The notes: generated by a model from the sequence alone, not told the origin. A stretch of DNA of 64,000 nucleotides from JBPEWY01 sp052032225 (GCA_052032225.1 JBPEWY010000063.1:1-64000), one strand, 5' to 3'. Counted from the stretch's first letter, positions 25,754 through 36,900 are shown. Numbers and translations: made by a program.

Positions 25754-26692
25754 TTAGTTAGCACATAGAGTTACAGGTAATAAACCTGGAGTTCCTTCGC
25801 CAACTCCAACGGCAAGTAATAGCTCGTCGTTTGGACCATAAATTTCAAAACTAATTTCTCCATATGTATCACCAGGGAATGTCCAAGTTGCAGATTCAGT
25901 TCCAGGAGGAATAGTTACATAAGCTGTTGCGTCAAATCCGTTATTAGGAGTACACAATCCTTGGCTTTCGTCCATTTCACTTCCTGTATTACTTCCTCCG
26001 TAAGGAGAACACATACCAACAACTACTATAGTTCCATCAATATCTACATGTATACCGTCTCCACCGTTACCATCATTAGTTTGCCATCCGTCACCAAAGG
26101 TGTCATGCATTTCAACTCTGTAAGTACCAGGCTGAGGCGAACATGTAATTAAAGCATTGTATTTAAACGGAGAAGAGTAGAATCCACCGGTAATGATACC
26201 TCCGGCACTATCTGCACCGTAAGTTCTACCGTCAGTAAGATTTAATCTTAACTCAACAATGAATACATCTCCAGGGAAATAGTCGTCAGAGTCAAGTCCC
26301 ATTGCAGTAGCCATTTCTGCAAAAGTTGCAGTAATAGTGCCTCTAGGTAAACCTAATGGACCGGTAGTAAATGCAGATCTCTCTATAGTTTTAACAAAAG
26401 CATCATTAACTACAGTTTCACCGTTGTCTGGTGTAAGGTCTCTAATGCTTACGTAAACATCTACGCTTTCCATTAATCCACCATCTTCTTCGTCTTGCGC
26501 TTCAACAGTCACAGAGAATTCAGAATCTGGATTACTTGAATTTAGTATAGCGTTTTGAACTTCAATGGTTCTTAATACAGCTCCTCTTTCAGGATCAAGA
26601 ACTATGTCAACTGTATTTTTGCTATCCTCGCAAGAACTAAAAATTACGAACGAGGAAAATGCTAGTGTTATAAATTTTAATAAATTTTTCAT
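25754..26692 (-). CDS. SusCD-associated lipoprotein with C-terminal FGDGW domain
   Basis: A 312-residue lipoprotein. Lipobox IFSSC gives Cys21. The N-terminal part (about 30-180) looks like a beta-sandwich. The C-terminal part (about 182-312) has the recurring surface-protein motif YRVEMHDTFGDGWQTNDG, acidic Asp/Gly loops likely to bind calcium, and late FEIYGPNDELLLAVGVGEG. It is the third gene of the first Sus-like operon, 15 bases after SusD, and is probably an accessory surface glycan- or peptide-binding lipoprotein. That role is inferred from position; I do not recognise a named family. Confidence 0.7.
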   Translation of the reverse strand: MKNLLKFITLAFSSFVIFSSCEDSKNTVDIVLDPERGAVLRTIEVQNAILNSSNPDSEFSVTVEAQDEEDGGLMESVDVYVSIRDLTPDNGETVVNDAFVKTIERSAFTTGPLGLPRGTITATFAEMATAMGLDSDDYFPGDVFIVELRLNLTDGRTYGADSAGGIITGGFYSSPFKYNALITCSPQPGTYRVEMHDTFGDGWQTNDGNGGDGIHVDIDGTIVVVGMCSPYGGSNTGSEMDESQGLCTPNNGFDATAYVTIPPGTESATWTFPGDTYGEISFEIYGPNDELLLAVGVGEGTPGLLPVTLCAN

Positions 26693-26707
26693 AGTTTTTT
26701 AATCTTT

Positions 26708-28483
26708 TTAATTAGCTGGATTAGTTACGCCAGTATCCCAGAATACTCTTGTAGAGTTATCTGTTCTCTGTTGAATATTAGGATTAGCAATAACTTCGTT
26801 TCCAGGATATAAAAATGTTCTTGGGAACGGACCAGGGTTAGGCTCTAAGTTTCTTGCTAATGTTCTTGGGTAGCCTGTTCTACGGATAAAGTTATACGCA
26901 TCACCAGCACCACCATACATAGCAATAAAGTATTGCTCTCCTAATATGTCAAACTTGTCCTTTTCAACAGGGAAACCAAAGCCATCAGTTCCAGATGATA
27001 CAGGAGCATTGTTAAACTCATCAACTTTATCAGTAACAAAGTTTTCAACTCTAGTTTCGTCTGGAGCTAAGCTTAAATCTGCACCAGAATCTAATGCGCC
27101 GAAAGATTGAACTTTTGCGATAGACTCTCTTATACCAGCTTCAAAATGATCGGCAGCTGCAGATGTGTTGCCAGTAGCTAAATAAGCTTCTGCTCTCATA
27201 AACTCAACATATGACGATAAGTAAATTGGCTCTATTCCTTGTCCTCCAGCACCAAGACCTCTACCAACTCTTGCGGTTTCGTATCCTGTTAAAGTTGATT
27301 GGTCTGCAGATAAAATTGCATAGTCTGGATTATCATCAAATCTACCACCAGCTGGGTAAACTCCAGAAGCAGTACGTGTAAAGTTATCTGGAGGGGTACC
27401 ATCATCATCACCATGCATTCTACCCCAGTAACCTAATTTTACAGCACACCAGTATTCTTCATCAGGTGTAAACTCTAAATGAGTTGGCACACTTTCTAAA
27501 GAACAAGATAGTGTCTCTCCGTTAGGATCTGCTGTTAAAATATAGAAGTTTCCATCTCCTTCCCATTGTACTATAAAGTTTGCACCAGGGGTATTAGCAT
27601 TTTGGCGATAGAAATAATAACGTCTTCTAGGATCGTCATCTTCAGTGAAATCTCCCCAAGTCCCTGCCATTAGGTGCATTAACCAGTTAGATTGATAAAT
27701 GTTAGCTCCATCATCTCTATAATCATTATTATAGTCAGGATGACGAGTGTCTGGATTTTGCTCGTTAGTACCGTACTTAAATTCAAAGTCGTCAGCACTT
27801 GTCTCTATTACATTGGTAGCATTAATAACAGCTGTATAATTACCAACTGTTAGGTTAGCTCTCATTTCTAGTGTGTTTGCAAGTTTTATCCACTTGTCTG
27901 CATCACCACCATAATAAAGGTCTAAAGCAGTACCTGCTGATGCTCCATTTAAAAGAGACTTAGCTTCGCTTAATAAGTCTAATGCAGCAGCATAAACAGC
28001 TTCATCATCATCTAGATTAGGAGTAGGGTATTCTTCTGGGTTATTAGCCTCAGAATAAACAATATCTCCTAAAAAGTCAACAAGTTGCATCATAATATGC
28101 GCTTGCATTATTTTAGAAATACCTCTATGAAATGCAAGATCATTGTCTGGTGTTACCAAACCTTCAATAGCTGCAATATCAGGTATTATGTCACTATATA
28201 AATCACCCCAAGGGCCATTTAATGTACCAGAACCAAAGTTGTTAAAGTAGTTTCTACCAAACATATAGTCTATTCTGGCAAGGTCTGCACTTCTGTCATT
28301 AAATATAATCATCGCATTACGATAATTTAATTGAATGTTGTTCAGAAGTAAATCTGGATCTGCTTTATCCGGAGTTAAAGCATTCGGGTTATCTAGCTGT
28401 TCTAACTCGATAGTTTCACACGAGTAAAACAAAGTACCACTAGATGCGAGTAGTAATAATATAAATTTATAAATTCTTTTCAT
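26708..28483 (-). CDS. SusD/RagB-family nutrient-binding lipoprotein
   Basis: A 591-residue SusD-like outer-membrane lipoprotein. Lipobox LFYSC gives Cys22. It belongs to the branch often annotated SusD-like_2: LNNIQLNYRNAMII, IMQAHIMMQLVDFLGDIVYS near residue 135, and YLSSYVEFMRAEAYLATGN with its TPR-like helices near 400. SusD proteins form a lid over SusC and capture substrate at the cell surface. It lies 65 bases after its SusC partner. The substrate is unknown; no degrading enzyme is encoded nearby. Confidence 0.93.
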   Translation of the reverse strand: MKRIYKFILLLLASSGTLFYSCETIELEQLDNPNALTPDKADPDLLLNNIQLNYRNAMIIFNDRSADLARIDYMFGRNYFNNFGSGTLNGPWGDLYSDIIPDIAAIEGLVTPDNDLAFHRGISKIMQAHIMMQLVDFLGDIVYSEANNPEEYPTPNLDDDEAVYAAALDLLSEAKSLLNGASAGTALDLYYGGDADKWIKLANTLEMRANLTVGNYTAVINATNVIETSADDFEFKYGTNEQNPDTRHPDYNNDYRDDGANIYQSNWLMHLMAGTWGDFTEDDDPRRRYYFYRQNANTPGANFIVQWEGDGNFYILTADPNGETLSCSLESVPTHLEFTPDEEYWCAVKLGYWGRMHGDDDGTPPDNFTRTASGVYPAGGRFDDNPDYAILSADQSTLTGYETARVGRGLGAGGQGIEPIYLSSYVEFMRAEAYLATGNTSAAADHFEAGIRESIAKVQSFGALDSGADLSLAPDETRVENFVTDKVDEFNNAPVSSGTDGFGFPVEKDKFDILGEQYFIAMYGGAGDAYNFIRRTGYPRTLARNLEPNPGPFPRTFLYPGNEVIANPNIQQRTDNSTRVFWDTGVTNPAN

Positions 28484-28548
28484 GATATCTTTTTTTTTAG
28501 ATACTCAACTTTTCTTAAAGGTAGTTGATTTTATCTTATTTAAAATTA

Positions 28549-31500
28549 TTAGAATGACGCTTTCACACTAAATCCAATTCTCTTAGAGCTAGGGCCGTTT
28601 AAATAATCAAAACCTCTACCGTTTCCAATACCCACACCTGCAACATTCGGATCGAAATTAGCAGCATCTGGAGTGTTGTATGCATCGTACCATAAATTAA
28701 ACCCACTAACAGTAAATGAAAGTGAACCAAAAGGTGTTTTTTCTAAGAATTTTTTAGGCATAGAGTATCCTAAAGAAATTTCTTGTAATCTAATAACAGA
28801 GCCGTCATAAACAGTAAGCTCTTTTGGACCAAATAGCAAGTTGCTAAAGTAGTACTGAGAGTTGTTTATTTGTATGTTATTTGGCTCTCCTGTTGATTCT
28901 TTTACACCAGGTAAAATAAATGTTTCACGTCTGTCCGGGTTAATTAAACCTCTACCTAAAAGTGTAGCAATAGTTGCCGAAGCAATGTCTCCTCCTTTAG
29001 TATGACTTATCTGGAAGTTTAAACTAAAGTTTTTGTATGAGAATGAATTGATAAAATTCATTACATAATCAGGGTTAGGATTACCAATGATTGGCGTAAT
29101 TGAACGTCCGTCAGGTAAAACCACATTATCTTGAATTTTATAGTTACCAGAAGAATCTACTAAAAAGTTACCGTTATCGTCTCTTTCAATTTGAGTACCA
29201 ACAATAACACCTAATTGCTCTCCTTTAATAGCAGCATTACCTCCTAAGAAAGCAGCAGTAGAACCTGCGAAAATAATTTGGTCGTCTTCTTGCTCGGTTA
29301 CAATTTGCTCACTCTGAGTGAAGTTAACTCTTGTGTTCCAGTTAAATCCATCGCTTTCTGCACTTCTAAAAATATCTACAGCTAAGTCAGCTTCCCAACC
29401 ACTACCTTCTACCTTACCTACATTTTCTTGCGTTTGGGTAAATCCAGAACTTGGAGCTAAAGGCTTAAATACGATTAAGTCTTTAGTTGTTCTATCGTAG
29501 TATGAAACATTTAAGTTAACTCTGTTATCCCAGAATCTTGAGTCAAAACCAACTTCAAATTCACTAATAAGCTCAGGCTTTAAATTAGGATTAGCTTTAA
29601 AGTTACTTACTGTGTTAGTTACAACACCGCTTGTTCCTCCAACAAGACCACCGTTAACTTGAGTGCTTTGTCCAACTGTGTTAACTGTTGGATATCCTGT
29701 AGGGAATCCTGCAGACTGACCTAAACCAGCTCTTATTTTAAGATAGTTTAATCCTTTTCCGCTTTCAGATTTTAAGCCTTCAATTGCAGCTGTTGGGATA
29801 AATGATGCACTCACACTTGGGTAAAACTTACTGTTGTTTTCTGTTGGCAAGTTAGAAACCCAGTCATTTCTGGCTGATAATGTTAAATAAGCATAGTTAT
29901 CATATCCAAAAGATGCTTCACCAAATACACCAACAATATTACGTTGTTGCTTGAACTGTATTGGTAATTGGTTCTGGAAGTTAAAGTGTCTGAGAACTCC
30001 AAACACTATTTGTCCTGAACTTGCAACACCTTGCTGATCAAACTCCCTTGAACGGCTTGTTGCACCAGCAACAAAGTTTAAGTTAAGCTTTTGATCGCTC
30101 GTAAGGTCATAATTACCGCTTAATGCTAAGTAATGATCCCAAATTCTTACGTTGTTATCCCAAGTATCTAGGAAACCAAAAATAGCATCGTCAAAGTTTA
30201 CACCATTTTTGTTAGAGTGAGCATGGTTTCTTTCGTTATAGAAATCAACACCGGCTCTATAGGATAGGTTTAAATTATCATTGAAATCGTAAGTTAATTG
30301 AGCTGTACCAAATACTCTATTGGTTAACTGGCCGTTTTGAGCATTCTTAACTGTCCAACGAGGGTTAATAATATCATTACCGTTTCTATAGTAAATACTT
30401 CCTCCGTTTTCAGGAATTTCAAACGGTAATCCCATTAAATCAACATTACGAGGTGTAAAGAATACGTTACCAAATGTAGACCATCCTAATGTACCGTTAC
30501 CTCTACTGGCAGCAATAGGAGGTGTAATGTATCTTGTTCTTGAAAAGTTTAAGGTACCATTAACAGTAAACTTGTTAGAGAGCTTAGCTCTACCACCTAC
30601 TGATAATGAATTTCTTCTTAATTCGTTTCCAGGAGTAAATCCTTTATCATCTAAATGACCATAGTTAAGATTGTAAGTTACATTACCATCCGAACTTGCC
30701 CCTCTAATGTTTACTGATGTATTACTTACACCACCAGTTCTAAAGAATTCTTCAACACTATCATATGGTCTCCACTCGTAGCGCTGACCGGTATAGGTTT
30801 GATTTAGAATGTTGTTTCCGTTTAAGAAGTTATTTAAGAAAGCAGAAGAACCATATGGGTGTTCTACTGTTCCATCCGGCTGAATTATTCCAGCAGGGTC
30901 ATTTAAATAACCATCAACTCCATCAGGTCTGAATGAAGGTCCCCAGTTACTAAAGAACCATCCAAAAGACTGGTCAAAACCTCCACCGTACTCATCTTGA
31001 TAATCTGGTAAAGAAGCAATTTCATTGAAGAAATAAGATTGGCTAACAGTAATTTCTGTTTTCTTAGGGCCAGCTCCTTTAGCACTTCCAGACTTTGTAG
31101 TAATTACAATTACTCCGTTTCTACCAGCAGTACCATATAAAGTAGCAGCAGCAAGACCTTTAAGTACGTTTACACTTTCTATGTTGTTAGGGTCTAAATC
31201 CAAGAATCTAGAAGAACCCGGGTTACCATCTAAAAAGTTACCTTGGGCATTTGTATCACTACTAAAAGGCACACCATCTACAACAAAAAGTGCTTGGTTA
31301 CTACCATTAATCGAGGTGTAACCTCTAATAATAACGTTGGTAGCAGAACCTGATGTACCACTTTGAGAAGTGATTTGAACCCCTGATGCTTTACCAGATA
31401 AAACTCTAGCTACATCACCTTCGGCTCTTTGCTCTAGGTCTTCAGAGTCAACCTCACTTACCGCATACCCTAACGACTTTTTCTCTCTTGTAATACCTAA

Positions 31501-31827
31501 AGCGGTTACAACCACTTCTTCGAGAGTTTGAGCATCTTGTTGCATCTGTACATTAATGGTGTTTGACGCACCAACAACACGGGTTTCAGTTTTTTGGCCT
31601 ATGTAAGTAAAAACTAATGTCTGGCCAACATTTGCTTGAATGGTATAGTTACCATCAAAATCTGTTTGGGTACCACTAGTGGTACCTTGAACGACAATAT
31701 TAACTCCAGGAAGCGGTAGCCCGTCTTGGTCGGTCACCGTACCGGAGATTGTCTTCTGTTGCGCATAGCTTAAATGCACAAAAAACACTAGTAATAGTGT
31801 TAGTAATCCACTAAACTTTGTTCTCAT
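28549..31827 (-). CDS. SusC/RagA-family TonB-dependent outer-membrane transporter
   Basis: A 1092-residue TonB-linked outer-membrane protein. Signal peptide ends at LSYAQQ. A CarboxypepD_reg-like beta-sandwich runs about residues 24-105 (ISGTVTDQDGLPLPGVNIVV, NYTIQANVGQTLVFTYIGQK). The plug domain begins about 108 (VVTALGITREKKSLGYAVSE), and a 22-stranded barrel ends in the expected aromatic terminus (FSVKASF). It imports a substrate captured by the following SusD partner, using proton-motive force through TonB. It is the first gene of the operon, with a plausible promoter and inverted repeat upstream. Confidence 0.95.
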   Translation of the reverse strand: MRTKFSGLLTLLLVFFVHLSYAQQKTISGTVTDQDGLPLPGVNIVVQGTTSGTQTDFDGNYTIQANVGQTLVFTYIGQKTETRVVGASNTINVQMQQDAQTLEEVVVTALGITREKKSLGYAVSEVDSEDLEQRAEGDVARVLSGKASGVQITSQSGTSGSATNVIIRGYTSINGSNQALFVVDGVPFSSDTNAQGNFLDGNPGSSRFLDLDPNNIESVNVLKGLAAATLYGTAGRNGVIVITTKSGSAKGAGPKKTEITVSQSYFFNEIASLPDYQDEYGGGFDQSFGWFFSNWGPSFRPDGVDGYLNDPAGIIQPDGTVEHPYGSSAFLNNFLNGNNILNQTYTGQRYEWRPYDSVEEFFRTGGVSNTSVNIRGASSDGNVTYNLNYGHLDDKGFTPGNELRRNSLSVGGRAKLSNKFTVNGTLNFSRTRYITPPIAASRGNGTLGWSTFGNVFFTPRNVDLMGLPFEIPENGGSIYYRNGNDIINPRWTVKNAQNGQLTNRVFGTAQLTYDFNDNLNLSYRAGVDFYNERNHAHSNKNGVNFDDAIFGFLDTWDNNVRIWDHYLALSGNYDLTSDQKLNLNFVAGATSRSREFDQQGVASSGQIVFGVLRHFNFQNQLPIQFKQQRNIVGVFGEASFGYDNYAYLTLSARNDWVSNLPTENNSKFYPSVSASFIPTAAIEGLKSESGKGLNYLKIRAGLGQSAGFPTGYPTVNTVGQSTQVNGGLVGGTSGVVTNTVSNFKANPNLKPELISEFEVGFDSRFWDNRVNLNVSYYDRTTKDLIVFKPLAPSSGFTQTQENVGKVEGSGWEADLAVDIFRSAESDGFNWNTRVNFTQSEQIVTEQEDDQIIFAGSTAAFLGGNAAIKGEQLGVIVGTQIERDDNGNFLVDSSGNYKIQDNVVLPDGRSITPIIGNPNPDYVMNFINSFSYKNFSLNFQISHTKGGDIASATIATLLGRGLINPDRRETFILPGVKESTGEPNNIQINNSQYYFSNLLFGPKELTVYDGSVIRLQEISLGYSMPKKFLEKTPFGSLSFTVSGFNLWYDAYNTPDAANFDPNVAGVGIGNGRGFDYLNGPSSKRIGFSVKASF

Positions 31828-31856
31828 TTTTTTTAATTATTTGAATTAGCTGTTAC

Positions 31857-31887
31857 CAAAAATCTTAAATTCATGTTAAAAATCCAA
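31857..31887 (-). promoter_or_regulatory. Candidate promoter of the first SusC gene
   Basis: Minus strand: TTG (31887-31885), 20-base spacer, then GATTTTTG (31864-31857), one mismatch from TAnnTTTG, 29 bases upstream of the ATG. The following leader shares the block GCTAATTCAAA with the leader of the second SusC gene at the same distance from the -7 box, which supports the placement. Confidence 0.5.
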
Positions 31888-31896
31888 TTTTTTTTA

Positions 31897-31915
31897 CACT
31901 TAAATAGTTTAAGTG
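31897..31915. promoter_or_regulatory. Perfect inverted repeat upstream of SusC, candidate operator
   Basis: CACTTAAA, spacer TAG, TTTAAGTG: a perfect 8-base inverted repeat lying just upstream of the -33 element of the first SusC gene, an activator-like position. No T-run follows it on either strand, so it is not a terminator. Confidence 0.45.
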
Positions 31916-32434
31916 CTTAAAACTTTCTAAAAAATGAATTGAATTTTTGATTTTTTTTTAAAGGATGAAGTGTGATAAAGTAAAGTGTATTATAGTATTT
32001 TAGGACTTAGGCTTAGGAATTAAAAATGTTTATTTAATCTCAAAAAAATAATTCTCAAACCTAACTTTCAGCCGTAAAGAGATAAGGAGTATTAGTTTTT
32101 GCTATAATCAGAACCAGAAATGCTCTCGCTGAGTATACTCGAAGTATTTGGCTGGTAATTTTTTATTGAGAACGATAGCTTAAATCATTTGTTTTTAAAT
32201 TGAGATTTGTTGACGTTCCTCTATAGGATCTGTGTTGTATTTTGTAATTTACTACATATTCATTTCATTATCTAATGATTAGAATTTAAATTCTATGTTA
32301 AAACGATAATTGGTACAATTTAATTATTGAGTCTGTTTATTGTACTGTAATACAAATAACATGTTAAACTGTAAAGTAATTTTCAGGTAAATAAATATCG
32401 TTGTATTAATCTTGTTTTTACAACATTGTATAAA

Positions 32435-32463
32435 AAAACCACCAAGATTTTCTTGGTGGTTTT
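32435..32463. terminator. Terminator of the second SusCD operon
   Basis: A 13-base stem (AAAACCACCAAGA, 32435-32447, with TCTTGGTGGTTTT, 32451-32463) around a TTT loop. On the minus strand it ends in a T-run, 20 bases beyond the stop of the second SusD gene. It is symmetrical enough to act in both directions. Confidence 0.85.
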
Positions 32464-32483
32464 ATTTTAAAGTTAGGGGGGTA

Positions 32484-33920
32484 TTATCTATCCCACCAAA
32501 CTGGAGTGTCCATGTTATCTGGACCTTGCTCACTAACTGCTGCATTGTAATTAGCGGCATTTTGAGCAGGCTCTGTGTCTGGATAACCGTGACGAACTGG
32601 AATACCGGTTCCGGTTAATGCATCTGGAGCAGGGCTTAGGTTAGGATAGTCTAAACGTCTCCACTCAAACCATGCTTCAAAACCTTGGTAGAATAATGCT
32701 AACCATTTTTGCTCTGCAATTAAATTCATGGCATTGTTAGCATCAAAAGCTACATTTGGCTCTGCTAAGTAAGCAGCAATATCTGCTTGGTCTACACCCC
32801 ATTGCTCCATAGATGAAGTAATTGCCTCTTCGTAGAAAGTTTGAGTGTCTCCGCTAATCCAGCCTAACTCAACAGCTTCAGCTTTTGAGAAAGCTACTTG
32901 AGCGTAGGTGAAAACAACACCTGGGAATGTAGGATCTTTAATTAAGGCATCGTTCATGAACGATACATCATCGTTAGGAATATCACCTGCATTTGCAATT
33001 CCGTAAGGCATACCTACATATTCTCCGCTACTAACTGCAGGTGCAGCATATTTCTCAATTCTCGGATCGTTTCTGTCTAACATAAAGTCTACGATCACAT
33101 CACTCATACACTCGTCAGTTCTACCACTGTCAACAAAATCATCTTGCCATGGGTTATCAAAATTCTCGTCAGAGATGAATGGGTGGTAGATGTTTTCTGC
33201 AGTGCTAGAGATAGCACCAGGTAATGCTTCTCTAAACTTAGTTGCAGCGTATCCGTTTGGATCTGGATGAACTTTAGACAGACGAAGCGCCATAACTAAT
33301 TTTAAAGTATTAGCAAACTGAGCCCATCTTGTCATATCTCCATCAAAGTAGATATCTCCAACAGGACCAGCTCCGGCATCCATCATTGCTAAAGCCTCAT
33401 CAATCTCATTAAATAAAGAGTCGTAAATAAACTCTTGAGAGTCGTACTTTGGTTGTGGGTTGTCTAAACCTTGTAAAGCTTCAGAGTAAGGAATATTACC
33501 CCATCTGTCTGTCATGTACTGAAAGTAGTAAGCTCTTAAGATTTTAGCAACCGCAATTTGGTTGTTGTTAGACCCGTATGCAGCCATAGCTTCGGCTGTT
33601 TCAGGGTTTGAGTTAACATCGATTATTGTTTTTAAAGACAATAATCTGTTGTACAAGTTACCGTAGCTCCAGTGAATAGTTTGGTATCTAGATTCTTCGG
33701 TGTACTGAGTTTGCGACAAGTGTTGTACATAGATAGATGGAATGTTAGTAGTAACAATGTTACCTATGTTAGCTTGCGCATCTACCAGTAAAGATGACGG
33801 AACTACAGAAGACACCTGGTTTGTGTTTTTGTTGGTATCTCCAAAATCTGCATCATTACAAGCAGTTAACATTGTAAATGCTGCAGAAGCTACAAATAGT
33901 TTATTTAAATATTTTTTCAT
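32484..33920 (-). CDS. SusD/RagB-family nutrient-binding lipoprotein
   Basis: A 478-residue SusD-like lipoprotein with lipobox MLTAC (Cys21). It is in the same SusD-like_2 branch as the first copy but shorter and clearly different in sequence: VAKILRAYYFQYMTDRWGNI near residue 125, FANTLKLVMALRLSK near 205, and EQKWLALFYQGFEAWFEWRR near 410. The last of these resembles the SusD proteins annotated with peptide-type uptake loci. It lies 18 bases after its SusC partner and is closed by a strong terminator. The substrate is unknown. Confidence 0.93.
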   Translation of the reverse strand: MKKYLNKLFVASAAFTMLTACNDADFGDTNKNTNQVSSVVPSSLLVDAQANIGNIVTTNIPSIYVQHLSQTQYTEESRYQTIHWSYGNLYNRLLSLKTIIDVNSNPETAEAMAAYGSNNNQIAVAKILRAYYFQYMTDRWGNIPYSEALQGLDNPQPKYDSQEFIYDSLFNEIDEALAMMDAGAGPVGDIYFDGDMTRWAQFANTLKLVMALRLSKVHPDPNGYAATKFREALPGAISSTAENIYHPFISDENFDNPWQDDFVDSGRTDECMSDVIVDFMLDRNDPRIEKYAAPAVSSGEYVGMPYGIANAGDIPNDDVSFMNDALIKDPTFPGVVFTYAQVAFSKAEAVELGWISGDTQTFYEEAITSSMEQWGVDQADIAAYLAEPNVAFDANNAMNLIAEQKWLALFYQGFEAWFEWRRLDYPNLSPAPDALTGTGIPVRHGYPDTEPAQNAANYNAAVSEQGPDNMDTPVWWDR

Positions 33921-33938
33921 GTGTTTAATTTTTTAAGA

Positions 33939-36900
33939 TTAGAATGTTAATCTTATGTTCATACCCAGAGTTCTGCTACTTGGTAACTGTCCACCTTCAG
34001 CCCAACGATATCCTTGACCAACAGCGCTACCTCCGTTAGTGTTTTCAATCTCTGATGGGTCTATACCTTCAACTTCTGAGTGAATTAACCATAAGTTGTT
34101 AGCAAAGAAACTTACTTTAATGTCTTCTACAGGAAGCTTGCTAACAAATCTGTCTGGTAATGTGTAGCCTAAACGAAGTTGACGTAGTTTTACGTATGAA
34201 GCATCGTATAACCACATTTCGTGTAATGCGAATGTTCTTCCCCAGTATTCTTGAGCTTCTACATAGTATGAAGCAGGCTCACCTGTTGTAGCATCTACTC
34301 CTTCTACAAGAACACCTCCAGAATTGCTTTGAGCATCATTTGCGGCAACTACAGTAGCCTCACCACCAGATCCTACAGGCATATCACGCACAGGGTTGCC
34401 TAAAGCGTTGTTACCTACAGTCTCTATACCAAGACCAGAGTAGTTGTTAAACATTTTAGTTACAGAGAAGAACTTACCACCTTTTTGGAAGTCTACACTA
34501 AACGATAAATCAAAGTTTTTGTAACGAATAGTGTTTACAAAACCTCCGGTAAAGTCTGGTAATAAGTTACCTAAATATTGGTTTTCTTCATATTGAATCT
34601 CACCTGAAGAGTTTATTAACATTCTACCTTGGTCGTCTCTTAAAATTTTTCTTCCATAGAATGCACCCCATTCTTCACCTACGTGAGCTTCAAGTCTTAA
34701 ACCTCTCCAAGAAGAGGCTAAAACCTCAGTTTCTACATCGCCGTATAATGCTACTACCTCTCTCTTTAAAGTAGCAAAGTTTAAAGAGGTATTCCATTCA
34801 AAATCTTCAGTCTTAAACGGAGTTGCGTATAAGGCAACCTCAAAACCGTTAGATTTTGTTTCTGCACTGTTTACGTTAACAGCTGTGTAACCGGTAGTTG
34901 CAGATAATGGAGCTGCAACAGGAAGGTCTACATCTCTTCTATCAAAATACGTTAAATCTAAACCTAATCTGTTGTTTACAAATTTAAGCTCTGTACCAAT
35001 CTCAAGCTCTTTTCTTGTGCCTCCTTTTAAAGTTGGGTTGGCTTGAGTGTAATCTGGGCGTAAAACTGTAGTTCCGTTGTATGAGCCAACAACATCGTAT
35101 GATGCATTTAGCGCATGAATGCTAGGGAAGCTTGGAGCCTCTGCATAACCTAAACGTAATTTACCAAAGCTTAAAGCTTCAGACTCGAATAGGTTAGAGA
35201 ATAAGAAACTTAACGATCCTCCCTTTGTATCTACACGGTTGCTGCTTGGGTCTGCAGTAGAGTTCCAGTCCATACGGAAACTACCGTCTAAGTATAAAAG
35301 GTCTTTATATCCTAAAGAGGCAGTTGCAAAAACACCTCTGTTTTTTTGCTCAAAGTATCTACTTGTGTAAGTAGGTCTTTCTTTAGAGGTTTCGATGCTG
35401 TAGAAACCAGGAATAGTTAAACCAGAGTTTGTGCTGGCATCTACATAGCTGTTTTTAAATTGGTATAATTCTGTACCAATGCTAGCTTTAACATCAAAAT
35501 CTTCGTTAATGTCCTTATCATAAGTTAACATACCAAAGTACTCTGTAGTACTGATGGTTTGATTTCTCTCTCTGTATGATGGTAAGTTTAATCCACCAAA
35601 AGCAGTACGGTCGTTAAATTGGAAAGTGTTAACTGCTTGTCTTAATTCGTTGGTGAATGATAACTCATCAGTAATATCTACAGTAAATCCAATGTTTCCA
35701 AAAGTAGAGTTTTTATACTCGTGCTTAAGGTTTTGGTAAACCTCAAAGTACGGAGAATCCCAGTAAAGAGGTCTTAAATCTGTAGTACTACGCATGTTCC
35801 AGGTATAGAAGTTTCCGTTTTGGAAATAATTATTCTTTAACCTCTTCATGTCTAATTGTCTCTGGAACCACTGGTTAAAGTTAGAACCAATTCCACCATA
35901 TCCGTTATCCGGATTGTTTAACGTAGCTCTGTACTGGTAGTTAAAGTTTGCAAAAACTTTAAAGTTATCTGTAATGTTATACTCTGTACTTAAACCGGTT
36001 TGAATTAGGTCTCTTCCAGAGTTTGGAGAAACACCAGAGATTTCAACTCTTCTTAAGTTAGCTTTAATATTGTAGTCTTCACCACCTTTAGTAAAGCCTA
36101 AGAAAGTGTTACTTGTAATACCGGTTTCGTAAAAATCTTTTACGTTGTCTGGGTTAGGAGACCATGGTCTAAGTTCTCCAAAAGTTGGGCTTCCAGGAAT
36201 CCAGCTATCCCAGTGTCTTACTAATCTACCATCTAGTCTAGGACCCCAAGACTCGTCTGCTGCATAGTTAGGAATTAATTCTCCGTTTAATGTAGCAAAG
36301 TCTTGAGTATAACCACCTCCATACTCGTTTTGGTATTCAGGTAATAAGTAAACGTTGCTTATTTGTACAGATTGATCTAAAGTAAAAGTAGCTTTACCTT
36401 CTTTACCTCTTTTGGTAGTAATTACAACAACACCATTTTTACCAATAGGTCCATAAAGTGCTGTAGCTGCACTACCTTTAAGAACAGATAGGTCTGCAAT
36501 GTCATCGGTATTGATATCAGCTGCGCTGTTTACCTTAACACCATCTACAACGTATAAAAGATCTGTTTCACCTCTTAAACGTACCACGGCGTTGTCAAAA
36601 CCAGAACTTGGAGCACCAAGCATCTGAACACCAGATACCTTACCGGCAATTGCGTTGTTAATATCAACATCTTTAGCAGTTGTTAACGCTTCGCCCTCAA
36701 CCGTTTGTTGCGCAAAACCTAAGCTCTTTTTGTCTCTTTTAATACCAAGAGCTGTAACAACTACTTCTTCTAGAGCTTGGGCATCTTCTTGCATTTGTAG
36801 GTTAATAGTTGTAGATGCACTAACAACTCTTTTTTCTGTTTTAAGGCCAATGTAGGTAAATACTAAAGTTTGACCTTCGTTTGCTTGAATGGTATAATTA

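Larger units (their letters stand above)
31828..32483. other. 656-base intergenic region between two SusCD loci
   Basis: AT-rich and without a credible gene on either strand. It holds the first SusC promoter and its inverted repeat at the left end and the terminator of the second locus at the right end. Between them I see only a 10-base palindrome GAGTATACTC (32131-32140) and short frames broken by stops. A decayed regulator gene cannot be excluded, but nothing is recognisable. Confidence 0.6.

Noticed and set aside
32041..32200. A short frame reading about 27 codons around 32095-32180, possible remnant of a gene between the two Sus loci
   Set aside because: Flanked by stops on both sides, no start codon, and no family recognised; it could be chance in AT-rich DNA.
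32412..32618. A 68-codon plus-strand frame at the end of the second SusD gene
   Set aside because: It starts before the terminator stem and runs antisense over SusD; a shadow frame.
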